Shown here in pieces: positions 25,715-33,816 of a stretch of DNA of 59,759 nt (position 1 is the stretch's first letter; each line of letters opens with the position of its first letter). The position numbers were made by a program, and so were the translations under genes. The notes beneath the pieces were generated by a model. It made no database searches, had not been told where the DNA came from, and was given only the letters and a program-made list of their open reading frames with translations. Source of the stretch: Planctomycetaceae bacterium (lineage in GTDB: Bacteria; Planctomycetota; Phycisphaerae; SM23-33); NCBI GenBank assembly GCA_021371965.1, contig JAJFVE010000006.1:1-59759 (forward strand). Reading direction: 5' to 3'.

Positions 25715-25786
25715 TTACTTCGTCGCCTGCCCGCCCGTCACGATGACCACGGCGATGGTGAAGATGATGCACAGGTACACTTCCAT
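25715..25786 (-). CDS. single-transmembrane microprotein, 23 aa
   Basis: Starts at ATG 25786 with AAAAGGA at proper spacing, overlapping the end of the upstream gene. Almost the whole product is one hydrophobic helix (MEVYLCIIFTIAVVIVTGG). Plausible because of the good binding site and the tight fit between genes. Confidence 0.4.
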   Translation of the reverse strand: MEVYLCIIFTIAVVIVTGGQATK

Positions 25787-25788
25787 GT

Positions 25789-26109
25789 TCAGTCCTTTTC
25801 CGATTCGTGTTTCGGCTGTGGAGTTTTACCCGCGAACGGCCATCGCCACTCCGTACCATCGAAGTAGCGGTACGGTTCCACCACCTCGTGCAGGTACGTT
25901 TTCAACTCCGCGATCCAGTGTGCCTGCTGCTGGATCGTCTCGTCACGGGCAGCGATGGCCTGCTGCTTGTCGGCTTCGTGATCAGCAAACGTCACCCAGT
26001 CGTTCCCTGGTTCATGTGAGCCCTCCCAAGGGGCTGCGTAGGCCCTGGAGAACTTGCCCTTGGCATTGTGCTCTACCACGAATCGGTATCGTTTGATCTC
26101 GTCGTTCAT
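25789..26109 (-). CDS. coiled-coil protein with EPYRYFDG motif, 106 aa
   Basis: N-terminal ~45 residues soluble, then a helical part (AIAARDETIQQQAHWIAEL) and a conserved C-terminal EPYRYFDGTEWRWPFAGKT. The same motif ends the coiled coil of the 256-aa protein at 39840-40610, so the two are related. Function unknown. Confidence 0.6.
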   Translation of the reverse strand: MNDEIKRYRFVVEHNAKGKFSRAYAAPWEGSHEPGNDWVTFADHEADKQQAIAARDETIQQQAHWIAELKTYLHEVVEPYRYFDGTEWRWPFAGKTPQPKHESEKD

Positions 26110-26636
26110 TCGCCCACCTTGGCCTTTCCTAACGCCACCAGGCAGCACGCGGCACGCTCGGGGTCAGTGGCCTTGAGCCATGCCAGGAAATGCTGCGCCC
26201 GCCACGTTGTGCTTACCATAGGAACCAGCACTTCTCCGATAGCTACCCCCAGAGCACCAGTGCCTTCTTCTGTTTCCAAACACCGTTTCACTAATGCGCT
26301 CGCGATATCCGCGATGGAGCCGATGGCGGGATCAGGGATTGGGCACTTGTCGTTTTTGCTGGAAACCCGAATGTCTCCGGACCCGACATCGCGCTGCATG
26401 TAGGTTGTGTCGTCGTCAGTAAGCCCCATTTCAGAGTGACACTTATCGCAGATATGTATGGCCCCGATTCCAGTATGCCTAAAACCAAAAGGGTCCTGTC
26501 CGGGCTTTGGGGCAAAATCATGTTCCCACGGCCCCGGCTGGAGCACTTCCCCCGCCAACTGCCGTATCAGCGGGTAGTTCTGCTGGGCCTGCTCGTCACA
26601 GGTCAGAGCGGCGATGGTGTAGGTGGTGTCAGTCAT
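26106..26636 (-). CDS. hypothetical zinc-site protein, 176 aa
   Basis: ATG 26636, coupled to neighbours by ATGA overlaps. A GIGAIHICDKCHSEMGL segment holds a C-x2-C-H metal-type site; the C-terminal helical region includes QHFLAWLKATDPERAACC. No recognised family. Confidence 0.55.
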   Translation of the reverse strand: MTDTTYTIAALTCDEQAQQNYPLIRQLAGEVLQPGPWEHDFAPKPGQDPFGFRHTGIGAIHICDKCHSEMGLTDDDTTYMQRDVGSGDIRVSSKNDKCPIPDPAIGSIADIASALVKRCLETEEGTGALGVAIGEVLVPMVSTTWRAQHFLAWLKATDPERAACCLVALGKAKVGE

Positions 26637-27112
26637 TTCTCGTGCTCCTGCTCTTTGTGAGCCTTCTCCTTCCAGTGAATGTCCGGGTCTGGTATCTGGA
26701 TATGCCATTGTGCCGCGGCGGTAGTCCTGATGTTCTCGAAGAACCGCGACCTCTCCGTGCTGTCCATTTCACTCAATGTCTTCGAGTCCCCATCGTCTCC
26801 CACGTAGCCCGCGACGGCGTACAGGTACGCCTTCATTACGTCCTTGTTGACTGGAATCCCGGGTGGTATCGTGTCCTTGTCCAGGAACGTCCGCAGGTCC
26901 ATCCCGCGATCGTCAAACACCCGCAGGATCGTTGCGATGGCGAGGCCAAAGACCGTCTTTAGCTGCTGGTAGCTGCCCGGCTTTCTGATGATGGTCAGAC
27001 TGATCTTGACTATCGCGCCGTCGGCGTGGTGGGCTATGAAATCGTCTTTCAGGTCCAGCATCCAGCGAGACCAGACGAGACGGCGATTCCGGATTGTGGT
27101 GAGGAAGTCCAT
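26633..27112 (-). CDS. conserved phage recombination-region protein, 159 aa
   Basis: Sequence IIRKPGSYQQLKTVFGLAIA, GIPVNKDVMKAYLYAVAG, MDSTERSRFFENIRTTAAAQ resembles uncharacterised phage proteins found next to ERF/RecT-type recombination genes (recall). The YQQLKTVFGL/MKAYLY spacing is somewhat like NinB. Lies directly after the Rad50-like ATPase gene. Confidence 0.55.
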   Translation of the reverse strand: MDFLTTIRNRRLVWSRWMLDLKDDFIAHHADGAIVKISLTIIRKPGSYQQLKTVFGLAIATILRVFDDRGMDLRTFLDKDTIPPGIPVNKDVMKAYLYAVAGYVGDDGDSKTLSEMDSTERSRFFENIRTTAAAQWHIQIPDPDIHWKEKAHKEQEHEK

Positions 27113-27113
27113 G

Positions 27114-28388
27114 CTATGCGGCCTGCAACTCCTCGGTGACGAATACGACTTCGCCATCCTCAATGATGAGCGTGGCCTTGGATGCGTCGGTCGTGACGCG
27201 CGTGCCGATGATCTGCAGGCCGGCCCCGGTTGCCCAGGCGTCCAGGCCTGCGAGCGTGTCGTCGTCGAGCTTCTCCAGGCCATCAACCAGCACGAACCGA
27301 CATTCGGGATTGAGCCGCGACACGATCTTGCAACAGAGAATCAGTTCGTCCGAGTCCGCGAGCTGGTCCCAGGTGTCGCCCTTGTAGATCAGTTCGCCCT
27401 CGTCGCTGACGCTGATGTCCGGGTCGGGCATCGTGCAGGACGCCAGCAGGTCCAGCTTGGCTTTGCGAGCCTGATCGACTGCGGCCTCGGCGTCAGCGGC
27501 GGACTTCTGCGCGGCGCGGACCTCGGCGGCCATGCGCTCGTAGTTGTCGCGGGACGCCTTCGTTTTGGCGTACTCTTCGTTGAGAGCGTGGGCTGTGGCG
27601 ATGTCCCTGTGAATTCGCTCAGTAGAAATCTCCGGCGGCATGAGGGGTGCCGCAGCCAGTTCCGCCTTGTCAAGATCAAGTGCCCCGCGCAGGTCCGCGA
27701 GCATCTTCTCCAGGCGGGCGATCTCGGCCTCCCCCTTCTCGATGCTCTTGGCGAGGACCTCTTTTTTGTGGATGATGGTACGTCGTCGGTCATTTGCCGC
27801 GTTCGCCTGCTCCAGTTCCGCATTGAGCAGTGAAACGTCTATCCGTTCGTCGCACGGCAACTCCGGCGGCTGCGGCGCCTGCCTGAATGCCCCTTCTTTC
27901 TGCTTGGCGATCCGGTTGACCACCGTGCGGGCCTCATACGCCTCGTCAATCCTGGCCTTGCACGCAGCGTACTGCACGTCCACGCCGAGCGTCTTGAGCA
28001 GGATGTCGAGTTTCTCCTTCGGCTTGGCGCTGCGGAATTCCCTGATGTCCAAGGCGAACGTCGTGATGAACTTGTCGAGCAACGTCTGATTGCCGGTGGC
28101 ACCGTTCTTCTCGTCCGTCACCTTGAGGGTGCCGTTCTTGCCCTTGCGCTGGATGTGGATGCCGTTGTCGAACGTCACGTCCAACTCAGCGGAACCGTCG
28201 CCGCCCCGGCGATTTGGCTCGCGTGGCTTGTATCTGTCTCCCCCGATCGCCCAACACAGAAAATCCAGATTGCTCGTCTTGCCCTGGCGATTCTTGCCGC
28301 CGATCGACGTGACGCCGGCGGGCTTAGGCTGAACCTGGACAAAACGGATTCGGCCGGCATTCTTCAAGCTGTACTCAAGGATGTGCAT
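27114..28388 (-). CDS. Rad50/SbcC-like AAA ATPase, 424 aa
   Basis: N-terminal Walker A IGGKNRQGKTSNLDFL, a central ~150-residue coiled coil (KSIEKGEAEIARLEKMLADL) and a C-terminal ABC-type region with DELILCCKIVSRLNP and CRFVLVDGLEKLDD (Walker B-like; Asp then Gly, no catalytic Glu). Probably holds DNA ends in recombination with the YqaJ nuclease encoded upstream. Confidence 0.8.
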   Translation of the reverse strand: MHILEYSLKNAGRIRFVQVQPKPAGVTSIGGKNRQGKTSNLDFLCWAIGGDRYKPREPNRRGGDGSAELDVTFDNGIHIQRKGKNGTLKVTDEKNGATGNQTLLDKFITTFALDIREFRSAKPKEKLDILLKTLGVDVQYAACKARIDEAYEARTVVNRIAKQKEGAFRQAPQPPELPCDERIDVSLLNAELEQANAANDRRRTIIHKKEVLAKSIEKGEAEIARLEKMLADLRGALDLDKAELAAAPLMPPEISTERIHRDIATAHALNEEYAKTKASRDNYERMAAEVRAAQKSAADAEAAVDQARKAKLDLLASCTMPDPDISVSDEGELIYKGDTWDQLADSDELILCCKIVSRLNPECRFVLVDGLEKLDDDTLAGLDAWATGAGLQIIGTRVTTDASKATLIIEDGEVVFVTEELQAA

Positions 28389-28453
28389 ATCTTCTCCTTC
28401 TCAAAACGGACTCAGGCGGCGGCACGCTCACGCCGCCCTTGTCCGATCACGGC

Positions 28454-29809
28454 CTATTTCAGTTCCTTGAATCCGAGCAAACTACCGCAGTCGCAAACCT
28501 TGGGCTGCTCGGCGTACTCGCGCTTGCAGGAGAGGCAGCGGAATCGCATCTTGGCCGGCTGCTGGGGCTTCTGCTCCTGCTGCAACTCGGCGGTCGCACG
28601 GTCGAGAGCGGCGCCGGCGTCCGCCTGTTGCTCCTGAAGGTCTGCCGTCGCAAACACCTTCTCCTTGGGGGCCTTGCACTTCGGGCAGCGGCCATCCCTC
28701 ATGGTCTTGTCGCCGGTCCAGCGGCAGGCCGTGCAGGTGTAAAGGCCCGGTTCGGGCTTCTCAGTCGCCGTAGTACCAGCCGGGGCCGCGGTCGTAGTCG
28801 GCGATTCCTTCGGCGGCTGTGCGGTAGGGTCCGCCCCCTGCTTATCCTCGGTCGAAGCGGGTTCCGACGTAGGGTCCGCAACGCCTTCGGAGGAAGAAGG
28901 GGCAGGCGTCGTTGGCATGACATCCGACTCTCCTGCCCCTGGCACCGCGCTGTTGCCGTTCTTCAAGAGGGCCTTGACGCCAGCATTGCCGCCGGTGGAC
29001 TTGGCCTGCTCTCCCGGCTCAGCCGGGAACGCCTCGTCAATGTTCGTGTCTCCATCCTTGATGGCAGACCGTATTCCAGTCAAGGTCAACATCTCACTGG
29101 TTCCCATCTCTTCCGGACCGGCGATTCCAAGGGCCTTCCAGACACGCATAGCAGAGATGTTCAAGGACGCAATCCACTGCATCACCCGCTCGCGCCGTTG
29201 CTCCAGCGTCAATCCCTTTCCGAGAGCCACTTCCGATGCGGCATTCGCGATTGGCTTGCAGAGCGCCTTGGGGACCACGCGGAATATGGCATCACGGTAT
29301 GCCTTGCTCTGGGCCACCTTGGCGATGAGCATGCGCTGCCTCTCACTGTAGGGCTGCCCCCTCTTGTCCACGGTGGATTCGACGCACTCGGCCGAGGCCA
29401 TGTAGTTGCGCTCAAGGTCGCGGGCCATGCCGACGGCCTTGACGTACCGCGGCGTGATCTCGACGATGATCGCCCGGATGGCGAGGTTGTCGTAGCTGGC
29501 CGCCACAATCTCAGCCAAGCGGATACTCTCGCCTTCGGCGTAGACCTGCTTTCCGCCCTCCTTACCGACCGGGCGGCGGTAGAAGCAACTCTTGGCCGTG
29601 TCATCATCGACGCAGGCCATCGTCTGTGCCCTCTCAATGAATAGGCTGATGCTGCGCGGATACCGTTTCGCCGTCGCAATCTGGCTGTCGATCGTGACGC
29701 GCTCCATGATGGCAAGAGCGTCGGGATTCACGGCCTCAGCCTCGACATGGGTCAACTGCTGTTCTTCTGCCCCGTAGGGCATCAATTCGGATTGTGTTAC
29801 CGGTGCCAT
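28454..29809 (-). CDS. RecT/ERF-neighbourhood phage protein with two zinc ribbons, 451 aa
   Basis: Residues ~40-270 match a widespread phage family of unknown mechanism: RAQTMACVDDDTAKSCFYRR, ESIRLAEIVAAS, AIFRVVPKALCKPI, EQRRERVMQWI. A Pro/Thr/Ala-rich linker joins two zinc ribbons (CTACRWTG...CPKCKAP; CLSCKREY...CDCG). Placed between exonuclease and ATPase, so a single-strand annealing or loading role is likely (inference). Confidence 0.7.
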   Translation of the reverse strand: MAPVTQSELMPYGAEEQQLTHVEAEAVNPDALAIMERVTIDSQIATAKRYPRSISLFIERAQTMACVDDDTAKSCFYRRPVGKEGGKQVYAEGESIRLAEIVAASYDNLAIRAIIVEITPRYVKAVGMARDLERNYMASAECVESTVDKRGQPYSERQRMLIAKVAQSKAYRDAIFRVVPKALCKPIANAASEVALGKGLTLEQRRERVMQWIASLNISAMRVWKALGIAGPEEMGTSEMLTLTGIRSAIKDGDTNIDEAFPAEPGEQAKSTGGNAGVKALLKNGNSAVPGAGESDVMPTTPAPSSSEGVADPTSEPASTEDKQGADPTAQPPKESPTTTAAPAGTTATEKPEPGLYTCTACRWTGDKTMRDGRCPKCKAPKEKVFATADLQEQQADAGAALDRATAELQQEQKPQQPAKMRFRCLSCKREYAEQPKVCDCGSLLGFKELK

Positions 29810-29847
29810 GTTCGGTGCCTTTCAATAGGTTGTTCTATGGTTTCCTG

Positions 29848-30822
29848 TCAGGCGACGAGTTTCGAGAAACCCTCGCCTTTCGCTTTCTTGGGTTCTTTGA
29901 TCCGCAGGACTCGCGTGGTCCCACAGGTGACGTACTTCTCATACAGATCGGGGTGCTCGGCTCGCAGGAGCTTCGTATCCGTCCTCGGCGGGCAGTTCTG
30001 CTCCATGAACGTCACGAGGCGGCCATCCGGCAGGCGCCCGGCCTCGGCTTCCCCCAACAGGCTCACGATCCGGGCCTTGAGTTCGTCCCGCAGGTCGTCG
30101 TTCTCCTTGTTCTGGTATCCGGCCTGCTGGTACTCGAAGATGAGTTTCTCGGCGTCGGCCGGCAGGTCCACGATCGAAGACGGCTCGCGGCGAATCCGCT
30201 TGAGAATGTCGATCGGTGGGGTTTCTTCGCCGTCCGGTGGAACTTTGGCTACGATATGCCGGGTCCACCAATCCATGCCCTTGGTGACGATCTGGTCGAT
30301 CAGTTCTTGGTCGCGCGGGACATGGAAGAGTTTGAATGTCAGCGCGAATCCCGCCATTGCCACCGGAACCCAAACCTCGTCGAGTTCCGCCGCGACCATC
30401 TGGTGTTGGGCCTGCACGATGACGTGAGCGGGAATACTGTCCGTTCCCTCGTCCCCGTAGTCCTGACTCATGGCGGCATTGCAGTATTTGGCCTCGATCC
30501 CGGCCCGCTTGCCGACGATAACGGCGTCCGGGTGGGCGGCGAACACGTCCTTCGCGGGACCATCCTTGCAGACGAACCACGGCTGGCGCTCCAACTGGAC
30601 GCCCCCCAGTTGATCGGCGGCCCAATCAAGCAGCGGGTTCTCCAGGTAGTTCCCGGTTTGCAGGTAGTCGTCCTGTGAGGCGTCATCGGGCAAGTCGTAA
30701 ATCTTCGAGAAGTAGATGTCGCCCGGGGTCTTCTTGAATGGACTCAGGCCGAGGATGATCGGCGAATCTGACGCACATAGGTACTTCTGTCGCTGTCTGC
30801 GTTGTTCTGCTGTAATTGGCAT
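29848..30822 (-). CDS. YqaJ-like viral recombinase exonuclease, 324 aa
   Basis: Lambda-exonuclease fold: ASDSPIILGLSPFKKTPGDI (YqaJ start), active-site HPDAVIVGKRAGIEAKYC (D...ExK) and PAHVIVQAQHQM (Gln-x-Gln-x2-M, typical). The C-terminal half is helical. Together with the annealing-type protein it forms a two-component recombination system. Confidence 0.88.
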   Translation of the reverse strand: MPITAEQRRQRQKYLCASDSPIILGLSPFKKTPGDIYFSKIYDLPDDASQDDYLQTGNYLENPLLDWAADQLGGVQLERQPWFVCKDGPAKDVFAAHPDAVIVGKRAGIEAKYCNAAMSQDYGDEGTDSIPAHVIVQAQHQMVAAELDEVWVPVAMAGFALTFKLFHVPRDQELIDQIVTKGMDWWTRHIVAKVPPDGEETPPIDILKRIRREPSSIVDLPADAEKLIFEYQQAGYQNKENDDLRDELKARIVSLLGEAEAGRLPDGRLVTFMEQNCPPRTDTKLLRAEHPDLYEKYVTCGTTRVLRIKEPKKAKGEGFSKLVA

Positions 30823-30834
30823 ACTTCCCTCTCT

Positions 30835-30924
30835 TTACATCCAATACCATTCATCAGTCTGTTCCGGCCCCGGCTCCATGTCGCCGACGAGCCAATGACA
30901 GAGGCGGGCGAGTAGTGCCGTCAT
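30835..30924 (-). CDS. possible 29-aa protein
   Basis: ATG 30924 overlaps the preceding stop as ATGA and has GGAG upstream. Sequence MTALLARLCHWLVGDMEPGP is a short amphipathic helix with acidic tail. Coupling is the main support; coding not proven. Confidence 0.35.
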   Translation of the reverse strand: MTALLARLCHWLVGDMEPGPEQTDEWYWM

Positions 30925-31307
30925 GCCGCACACTCCGCTCTTTCGTTGCCCCGCAGCAGGCCATCCGTGACCTTGCTCGCAACGTCCTCGTGATACCGCT
31001 CGCGCTGCTCTGTCGGCAGGTATCCGGCCAGATGCAGGTGGAACACGGCAGCAACACGGCTGCGGTCGATCTTCTTGCCCGACTCGTGCAGGATCTTCCA
31101 GAGCTTCAAAGCTGCCTGCCGCATGTCCAAGGCGAGCATGTCGTACTCGGCCAAGTGCTCCACGCAGGTATCGCAGAGCATGAACATCTTGCCGGTATCG
31201 ACCGCCTCGCCGCCGCAGCCTTGGCACTCAACCTCGGGCTGACGCAGTGTTGCGGCACGGGCCCGCTCGTCATCGTGTCGGGATTCATCGGATTGTCTGC
31301 TGAACAT
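30921..31307 (-). CDS. zinc-finger hypothetical protein, 128 aa
   Basis: ATG 31307 has AGGAG seven bases upstream, better than two earlier ATGs. Contains CQGCGGEAVDTGKMFMLCDTC, a four-cysteine zinc ribbon, then helical EYDMLALDMRQAALKLWKIL. Function unknown. Early-operon gene. Confidence 0.6.
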   Translation of the reverse strand: MFSRQSDESRHDDERARAATLRQPEVECQGCGGEAVDTGKMFMLCDTCVEHLAEYDMLALDMRQAALKLWKILHESGKKIDRSRVAAVFHLHLAGYLPTEQRERYHEDVASKVTDGLLRGNERAECAA

Positions 31308-31336
31308 GGTCATACTCCTCTCAAAACTGATCCGGT

Positions 31337-31690
31337 TCACTGCTTCTGTGCGAGTTGCTGTACCGCGGCGGCGTGATCGGCTTGGGCATGAATCTCATCA
31401 AGGATGGCCCTTGCGTTCTCGCGGAGCGGACTTGAGGAAGACGGAGCCGCCTGTTCCTCCTGCTCGACGTAGGCCAGGAGAGCCTTCACCAGTTTGTCAT
31501 GGGCATTGCAGGCCCGGACGATGAAGGCGGCGTTCTGTTTCCGCAGATATTCCGCAATCCGAATCGGGGTGTGTGCAGCGTTCTTGGCTTCTGCCTCGAT
31601 CGCGTACAATGTGACCAGCCCGTCGGGCCCGGCCACTTTGCACATTTCTACGACGCGATACGGTGTCGGTGTGTGTCCTGTCTGGCTCAT
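31337..31690 (-). CDS. hypothetical early protein, 117 aa
   Basis: Sequence (GPDGLVTLYAIEAEAKNAAH, IAEYLRKQNAAFIVRACNAHDKLVKAL) resembles small phage early proteins with an 'AEYIVRACNAHD.L...L' motif (recall). Two starts (31696 overlapping the leader stop, 31690 with better spacing from GAGGGG) are possible. First full gene after the attenuator. Confidence 0.6.
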   Translation of the reverse strand: MSQTGHTPTPYRVVEMCKVAGPDGLVTLYAIEAEAKNAAHTPIRIAEYLRKQNAAFIVRACNAHDKLVKALLAYVEQEEQAAPSSSSPLRENARAILDEIHAQADHAAAVQQLAQKQ

Positions 31691-31692
31691 GC

Positions 31693-31806
31693 TCATGCCC
31701 CTCTCAGAAAAAAGGCGGCCCGCAGCGGCAGATCGAGAGCCTGGAAACTCGCGGGAGAGCCGTGCGGGCCGTAATTGGTAGTCGTGATTTGAGTTTCCAG
31801 GCTCAT
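31693..31806 (-). CDS. possible leader peptide, 37 aa, over the attenuator
   Basis: ATG 31806 follows AAGGAT and lies directly behind the operator-controlled promoter. It reads MSLETQITTTNYGPHGSPAS and ends ATGA-coupled to the next gene. The coding sequence passes through the terminator hairpin at 31708-31771, so its translation would affect termination, as in leader-peptide attenuation (inference). Confidence 0.4.
   Translation of the reverse strand: MSLETQITTTNYGPHGSPASFQALDLPLRAAFFLRGA
31708..31771 (-). terminator. terminator/attenuator in the early leader
   Basis: On the minus strand a 9-bp stem (CGGCCCGCA/TGCGGGCCG) continues after a bulge into GCCG/CGGC and an inner CGAG/CTCG hairpin, and is followed by TTTTTT. 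It lies between the early promoter and the first full early gene, so early expression probably needs read-through. Confidence 0.75.
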
Positions 31807-31816
31807 ATCGTTTATC

Positions 31817-31858
31817 CTTGTATAAACAAGTATACGACCATTCCGGGCAAGGTTCCAA
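31817..31858 (-). promoter_or_regulatory. early promoter overlapped by CTTGT-N4-ACAAG operator
   Basis: Minus-strand -35 TTGGAA (31858-31853), 18-base spacer, -10 TATACT (31834-31829). The palindrome CTTGT-TTAT-ACAAG (31817-31830) overlaps the end of the -10. Drives the leader and early operon. Confidence 0.7.
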
Positions 31859-31960
31859 AGGAAATCTTGGAATTCTCTCACTTTTTTTGCGTGAGGGATA
31901 AAAGGCCGGAAGCGCGGGCCCCCGGCCTTCGGAGGGAGGGGTGACCATGACTCTATACAC

Positions 31961-32395
31961 TCAATCAAGAACTTCCATCTTTCCACCGACACCATGCTCG
32001 TACCAAAGAGCCATACGCTGGCCATCGTTGATCTTTTGTGGCCAGCAACGCTTGCTGTGCTCTGCGGTGCAGACGAGAGCGGGTCCATGTTCGTTGTGCA
32101 GGTGTCCGCTGCCGTCGATGTGGCACTCGGCATACCGACCATCCGCCAACATGATCTTCCTGCACTTGCCCTGTTGGATCGCCTGCGCCATCTTTAACGG
32201 AACCGGAAACCCATTTCGGAACGGCGCAAGTCTGACCTGACGTGATCTGCCAAAGTGGCTCTCGATGAAGTTTTGGCGAACTGCATTCTCTGGCTTTATC
32301 TGCCTCTGTTCGCAGTCGCCGTCAGTCATGAAGAGTGTTCCGAGTACGTCCGACTCCATCCACGTCGGCCATGATGCGTCCATGTGGTCTGGCAT
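31961..32395 (-). CDS. hypothetical protein with H-N-x-H-G-P-A motif, 144 aa
   Basis: ATG 32395 after GAAAGGAG. The C-terminal part (DGSGHLHNEHGPALVC ... ALWYEHGV) resembles phage proteins with 'DG..H...GPA...' turns, like MORN-type repeats. Function unknown. Lies right behind the structured DNA at 32416-32767. Confidence 0.5.
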   Translation of the reverse strand: MPDHMDASWPTWMESDVLGTLFMTDGDCEQRQIKPENAVRQNFIESHFGRSRQVRLAPFRNGFPVPLKMAQAIQQGKCRKIMLADGRYAECHIDGSGHLHNEHGPALVCTAEHSKRCWPQKINDGQRMALWYEHGVGGKMEVLD

Positions 32396-32415
32396 GTGAC
32401 TCCTTTCTATGGTTT

Positions 32416-32767
32416 CCCGCAACGCGCGGGCTTGCTTGCAGGGGCCTCGTGGCCCCCGAACGGATATGAGGAGACTTACCGGCAGGGTGCCGGATTTAGA
32501 GGCTGGCCCCAGCAACGAGTTGGGGCCGGGTTGTAGCAGCCAAAGAGGCTGCGGCGCATACTGTATGGATGATGACGCGGCTGGCGGGCAGGTTCCCGGC
32601 GAGACACACCTGCGAGTCTGATGCTATCCATGCAGTAAGGCATCGTGCCGACCGCCAGCCTTTGCACAGGAAGATGTTTCGTATGATGACAAGCTGGCGG
32701 GTCCGGTCTACGGATTCTCCGGATGCAGCCCTGATCATCGGTCGTTCTGATCCGCCGCCAGCCTTTG
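32416..32767. ncRNA. structured non-coding element: tandem three-way junctions plus hairpin string
   Basis: Five hairpins in a row: CCCGC/GCGGG (32416-32430), GGGGCC/GGCCCC (32441-32456), CCGGCA/TGCCGG (32479-32493), GGCCCCA/TGGGGCC (32505-32527), GCAGCC/GGCTGC (32536-32552). Two tandem units follow (32580-32659 and 32693-32762), each closed by GCTGGCGG/CCGCCAGC and holding two inner hairpins whose sequences differ but still pair (GCAGGT/ACCTGC and GATGC/GCATC; TCCGG/CCGGA and GATCA/TGATC). Each is framed by ATGATGAC and CTTTG. Strand unknown. Confidence 0.55.
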
Positions 32768-32815
32768 TTTGACAAATCACATTGTTGTAGGCCGCTTTCA
32801 GTTCAGCCGCATAGT

Positions 32816-33007
32816 TCACCTCTCGAAAAGTCCACGCCACACCCAGTTGCCTCTCTCGGTCTGGGCGTCTGAAACATCTGCACAATACAGACTGGAGTCA
32901 GTAGATTGCGTTTGCGCGCTCACGGTTCCACGGTGGTGCTGCCCTCCTTTCATACGGTGATTCTTACGGTCAAGGGGCTGACCACTAACGGGGGCTTTGG
33001 TGGTCAT
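32816..33007 (-). CDS. doubtful ORF, 63 aa
   Basis: Begins MTTKAPVSGQPLDRKNHRMK, polar throughout, with no clear ribosome binding site at 33007. It lies between the HNH gene and the structured element. Listed because nothing else explains these 190 bases. Confidence 0.25.
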   Translation of the reverse strand: MTTKAPVSGQPLDRKNHRMKGGQHHRGTVSAQTQSTDSSLYCADVSDAQTERGNWVWRGLFER

Positions 33008-33021
33008 TGGACAGAAGATTT

Positions 33022-33471
33022 CTAACCAGCCCTGATTGCGTATTGGTACGCCAGGGACGCAGATGCCTCATCCTGAAAGTAGCCCACGAAACACTCGCGT
33101 CCGTTTATCTTGGGGCACACTTGCCATTTCTGGTGGCACTTATTCCAGCGGACTCCAGGAAACTTCGAGCTATGCGGTATGCGTTGGTTCCACTGATTCT
33201 GTCGATGACTCACAATTCTCAGGTTCGACCTTTGGTTGTCCAAACCGTCGTGTCCCCGGTGGTCGCCTTCCTGTGGATCGCCACGTTTCAACCCGAGTAT
33301 CTGTCTGTGCATCAAGATCGTCTCGTGCGATCCGTCAGATAGGTCACTTCTCCGAACCGCATAGTATGTGTTCCGGTTCTTTTGGGCGCTCCATTTCCAT
33401 TGATTCAGCCACTCGTAATCAATGTCATCAACAATGGCAACCTTGCCCTGAGTAAGAGGGATTTCCTTCAT
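33022..33471 (-). CDS. HNH homing-type endonuclease with AP2-like C-terminus, 149 aa
   Basis: N-terminal KVAIVDDIDYEWLNQWKWSA, HNH core MHRQILGLKRGD ... GDHRGHDGLDNQRSNLRIVS, then an AP2-like DNA-binding part (SKFPGVRWNKCHQKWQVCPK). This is the classic free-standing phage/intron HNH-AP2 layout. The leader (33480-33575) is highly structured. It sits on the opposite strand next to the attachment site and integrase. Confidence 0.85.
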   Translation of the reverse strand: MKEIPLTQGKVAIVDDIDYEWLNQWKWSAQKNRNTYYAVRRSDLSDGSHETILMHRQILGLKRGDPQEGDHRGHDGLDNQRSNLRIVSHRQNQWNQRIPHSSKFPGVRWNKCHQKWQVCPKINGRECFVGYFQDEASASLAYQYAIRAG

Positions 33472-33513
33472 GTAAAACCTCTATGTGGAATTTGTGATAA
33501 AGTCGAGCGGGCG

Positions 33514-33816
33514 GGCCGGGTGGTTCCGGCCGCGATGCTTGCCAAAACCACTCAGGCCCAAGCATCAAGCCTGAGATCGCACGTGCGCGTCACGCCGCCG
33601 CCCACTTCAAAGATTGGAGCCAAGGACAGGATGGGCGGGCCACGAAGTAGCCACTCCACACGAACCCGCCTTGGATGGAGTTTCAAACGGTCTCGGCTGT
33701 GGCTTTGCAGCCGCCTGTCCCCGGCATGATTACAAGGCAGGGGGCCGGTTGGCCGTCCCGGCCCCCGATCGACCGGGACAGCGGCAGGGTGGTCCTGTTG
33801 CTCGATGGCCGTCCCG
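33514..33816 (+). ncRNA. structured non-coding region with two potential pseudoknots
   Basis: No convincing gene in 33472-34073. Seen: hairpin GGCCGG/CCGGCC (33514-33531); pseudoknot 1, GATGCTTG/CAAGCATC (33534-33541/33559-33566) crossed by CTCAGG/CCTGAG (33551-33556/33570-33575); pseudoknot 2, GGCGGG/CCCGCC (33634-33639/33665-33670) crossed by ACTCCA/TGGAGT (33653-33658/33676-33681); hairpins CGGCTG/CAGCCG and a 9-bp GGGGGCCGG/CCGGCCCCC. Hairpin 33781-33801 pairs through G-U only on the plus strand. Confidence 0.5.

Noticed and set aside
32567..32767. C/D-box-like RNA (ATGATGA and CTGA strings)
   Set aside because: Such RNAs are archaeal or eukaryotic; the strings are short and the surrounding three-way junction explains the conservation better.
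32476..32885. Protein-coding ORFs of ~100-130 codons across the tandem junctions
   Set aside because: The two repeat copies are read in different frames over part of their length and the products look random.
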